Shown: positions 62,959 through 64,000 of the stretch, piece after piece | Layout of the letters: each line of letters opens with the position of its first letter | Numbering within the stretch: the first letter of the stretch is position 1 | From: Pseudomonas linyingensis | Lineage (GTDB): Bacteria; Pseudomonadota; Gammaproteobacteria; Pseudomonadales; Pseudomonadaceae | Assembly (NCBI RefSeq): GCF_900109175.1 | Contig: NZ_FNZE01000008.1 | Location: 1-64,000 of the forward strand | Length of the DNA stretch: 64,000 nt | Reading direction: 5' to 3' | Position numbers and translations under genes: made by a program | Notes under the pieces: model-generated | Databases searched by the model: none | Told to the model about the DNA's origin: nothing | The model's input: only the letters and a program-made list of their open reading frames with translations

Positions 62959-64000
62959 GTGAAACTACTGAACAACATGACGGTTCGACTGAGCTGGAAT
63001 CTGGTACTGGGGCTGTTTGCCGTACTGGTGTGCGTCCTGAGTGTCCTGGGGCTGTACAGCATGGGTTTCGCCGAGCAGACCATCGCGGGGCTCCAGCAGG
63101 GTGGCCAGTCGCAGGCTTTCGCCGATTTCGCCCTGGCGGTGCGCTGGGTGATCGCCCTGGTCCTATTGGTGTCGGCGTTGAGTATCGTCGCGGTGGTCTG
63201 GGGCGTGAACCGTAACGTGATCCGTCCGCTGCATCGGGTCGTGGCGCATTGCGAGCAGATCGCCTCCGGCAACCTCGCCGAGTCCATCGAATCCGGCAGC
63301 ACCAACGAGATCGGTCAGTTGTTCACCTCGCTGGCCCATATCCAGCAGCGCCTGGCGGCCACCGTCGGCACCGTGCGCGACAGCAGCCAGCTGATCCACG
63401 ACGGTGCCCAGGAAATTGCCGAGGGCAACCGCAACTTGTCCTCGCGCACCATCGAGCAGGCCGCCTCACTGGAGGACACTGCCTCGAGCATGGAGCAACT
63501 GACCGCCACCGTCGGCCAGAACGCCGACAACGCGCGCCAGGCAAGCCAACTGGCGGCTACCGCCGCACGCGCCGCACAGCGCGGCGGTGAGGTGGTCAAC
63601 GAGGTGGTCAGCACCATGGGCGAGATCAGCAGCAGCTCGCACAAGGTTGCCGAAATCATCAAGTTGATCGACTCGATCGCCTTCCAGACCAACATCCTTG
63701 CCCTCAACGCCTCGGTCGAAGCGGCTCGGGCCGGCGAGCAGGGGCGCGGTTTCGCGGTGGTGGCCGGTGAGGTGCGCAGCCTGGCCAGCCGTAGCGCCGA
63801 CGCAGCCAAGGACATCCGCACGCTGATCGGCGAGTCGGTGGCGCGGGTCGAGACCGGCAGCAGCCTGGTCGGCCAGGCCGGCAGCGCCATGGAGGAAATC
63901 GTCGAGGCGGTGCAGAAGGTCGCCGACATCATGGACGAGATCGCCGCCGCCTCGCAGGAGCAGAGCAACGGCATCGGCCTGGTCAATCGGGCGGTGACGC
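62959..64000 (+). CDS. methyl-accepting chemotaxis protein with almost no periplasmic domain (cut by window end)
   Basis: An open frame from GTG 62959 (after AAAGGAGAG) runs to the window end without a stop, 347 codons visible. TM1 is at about 13-36 ([19 protein letters not shown]). Only about 25 residues ([20 protein letters not shown]) separate it from TM2 at about 62-82 ([20 protein letters not shown]), so there is no room for a ligand-binding domain. A HAMP ([20 protein letters not shown]) and the signalling helix follow, with [20 protein letters not shown]. It lies 56 bases after the previous receptor and is probably co-transcribed with it. Confidence 0.9.
   Translation, partial: MKLLNNMTVRLSWNLVLGLFAVLVCVLSVLGLYSMGFAEQTIAGLQQGGQSQAFADFALAVRWVIALVLLVSALSIVAVVWGVNRNVIRPLHRVVAHCEQIASGNLAESIESGSTNEIGQLFTSLAHIQQRLAATVGTVRDSSQLIHDGAQEIAEGNRNLSSRTIEQAASLEDTASSMEQLTATVGQNADNARQASQLAATAARAAQRGGEVVNEVVSTMGEISSSSHKVAEIIKLIDSIAFQTNILALNASVEAARAGEQGRGFAVVAGEVRSLASRSADAAKDIRTLIGESVARVETGSSLVGQAGSAMEEIVEAVQKVADIMDEIAAASQEQSNGIGLVNRAVT

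Overview
The window is high-GC DNA that is densely coding on both strands. Its gene content and protein styles point to a Pseudomonadaceae gammaproteobacterium of the Pseudomonas/Azotobacter type. Examples are a periplasmic broad-specificity racemase next to a thiamine-diphosphate enzyme, a fused indolepyruvate:ferredoxin oxidoreductase beside an Lrp regulator, and an FlhDC-type flagellar cluster like those described for Azotobacter vinelandii and as a second system in Pseudomonas fluorescens F113. This assignment is an inference from gene content; no rRNA or other species marker is present.

Bases 1-1.6 kb look like a mobile or recently acquired edge: the first 43 codons of an IS110-type transposase running off the left end, a large stem-loop, an AT-rich gene for a small exported protein, and a gene with a HEPN-like RNxxxH motif. 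Bases 1.6-7.1 kb hold amino-acid metabolism on the minus strand (TPP-dependent decarboxylase, periplasmic racemase, saccharopine-dehydrogenase-like enzyme), each followed by a clear terminator, and a plus-strand phytanoyl-CoA-dioxygenase-family gene.

Bases 7.4-12.2 kb hold the most unusual unit. It is a tight four-gene operon encoding a four-helix membrane protein with long coiled coils, a membrane-tethered VWA-like protein, a MotA/ExbB/ZorA-like membrane protein with a long coiled-coil tail, and a MotB/ExbD/ZorB-like single-pass protein with a cysteine-containing C-terminal domain. It looks like an uncharacterised ion-driven motor-type complex.

Bases 12.3-27.9 kb are mixed accessory and metabolic genes: an AttEFGH-like ABC system, a VOC protein, a YkgJ-type cysteine-cluster protein, a DUF4157-like exported protein, a SYLF lipid-binding protein, the 1202-residue indolepyruvate oxidoreductase with a divergent Lrp/AsnC gene, an orphan lipoprotein, an OmpA-family lipoprotein and a chemoreceptor.

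From 27.9 kb to the right edge lies a flagellar and chemotaxis locus: flgN-flgM, flgA, flgBCDEFGHIJKL, then convergent fliRQPONMLKJIHGF, then fliE, fliDST, a second FliK-like gene and a short FlhB-C-like gene, flhDC, motAB, cheA, cheW and two chemoreceptors (the last cut by the window end). FlhDC is the probable master regulator. Five sequences matching the sigma-28 consensus with the same 8-11-8 layout precede flgM, flgK, fliD, motA and a chemoreceptor gene. An Anr/CydR-type half-palindrome lies at the start of the long flhDC leader. flhA, full-length flhB, fliA, flagellin and the remaining che genes are not in the window.
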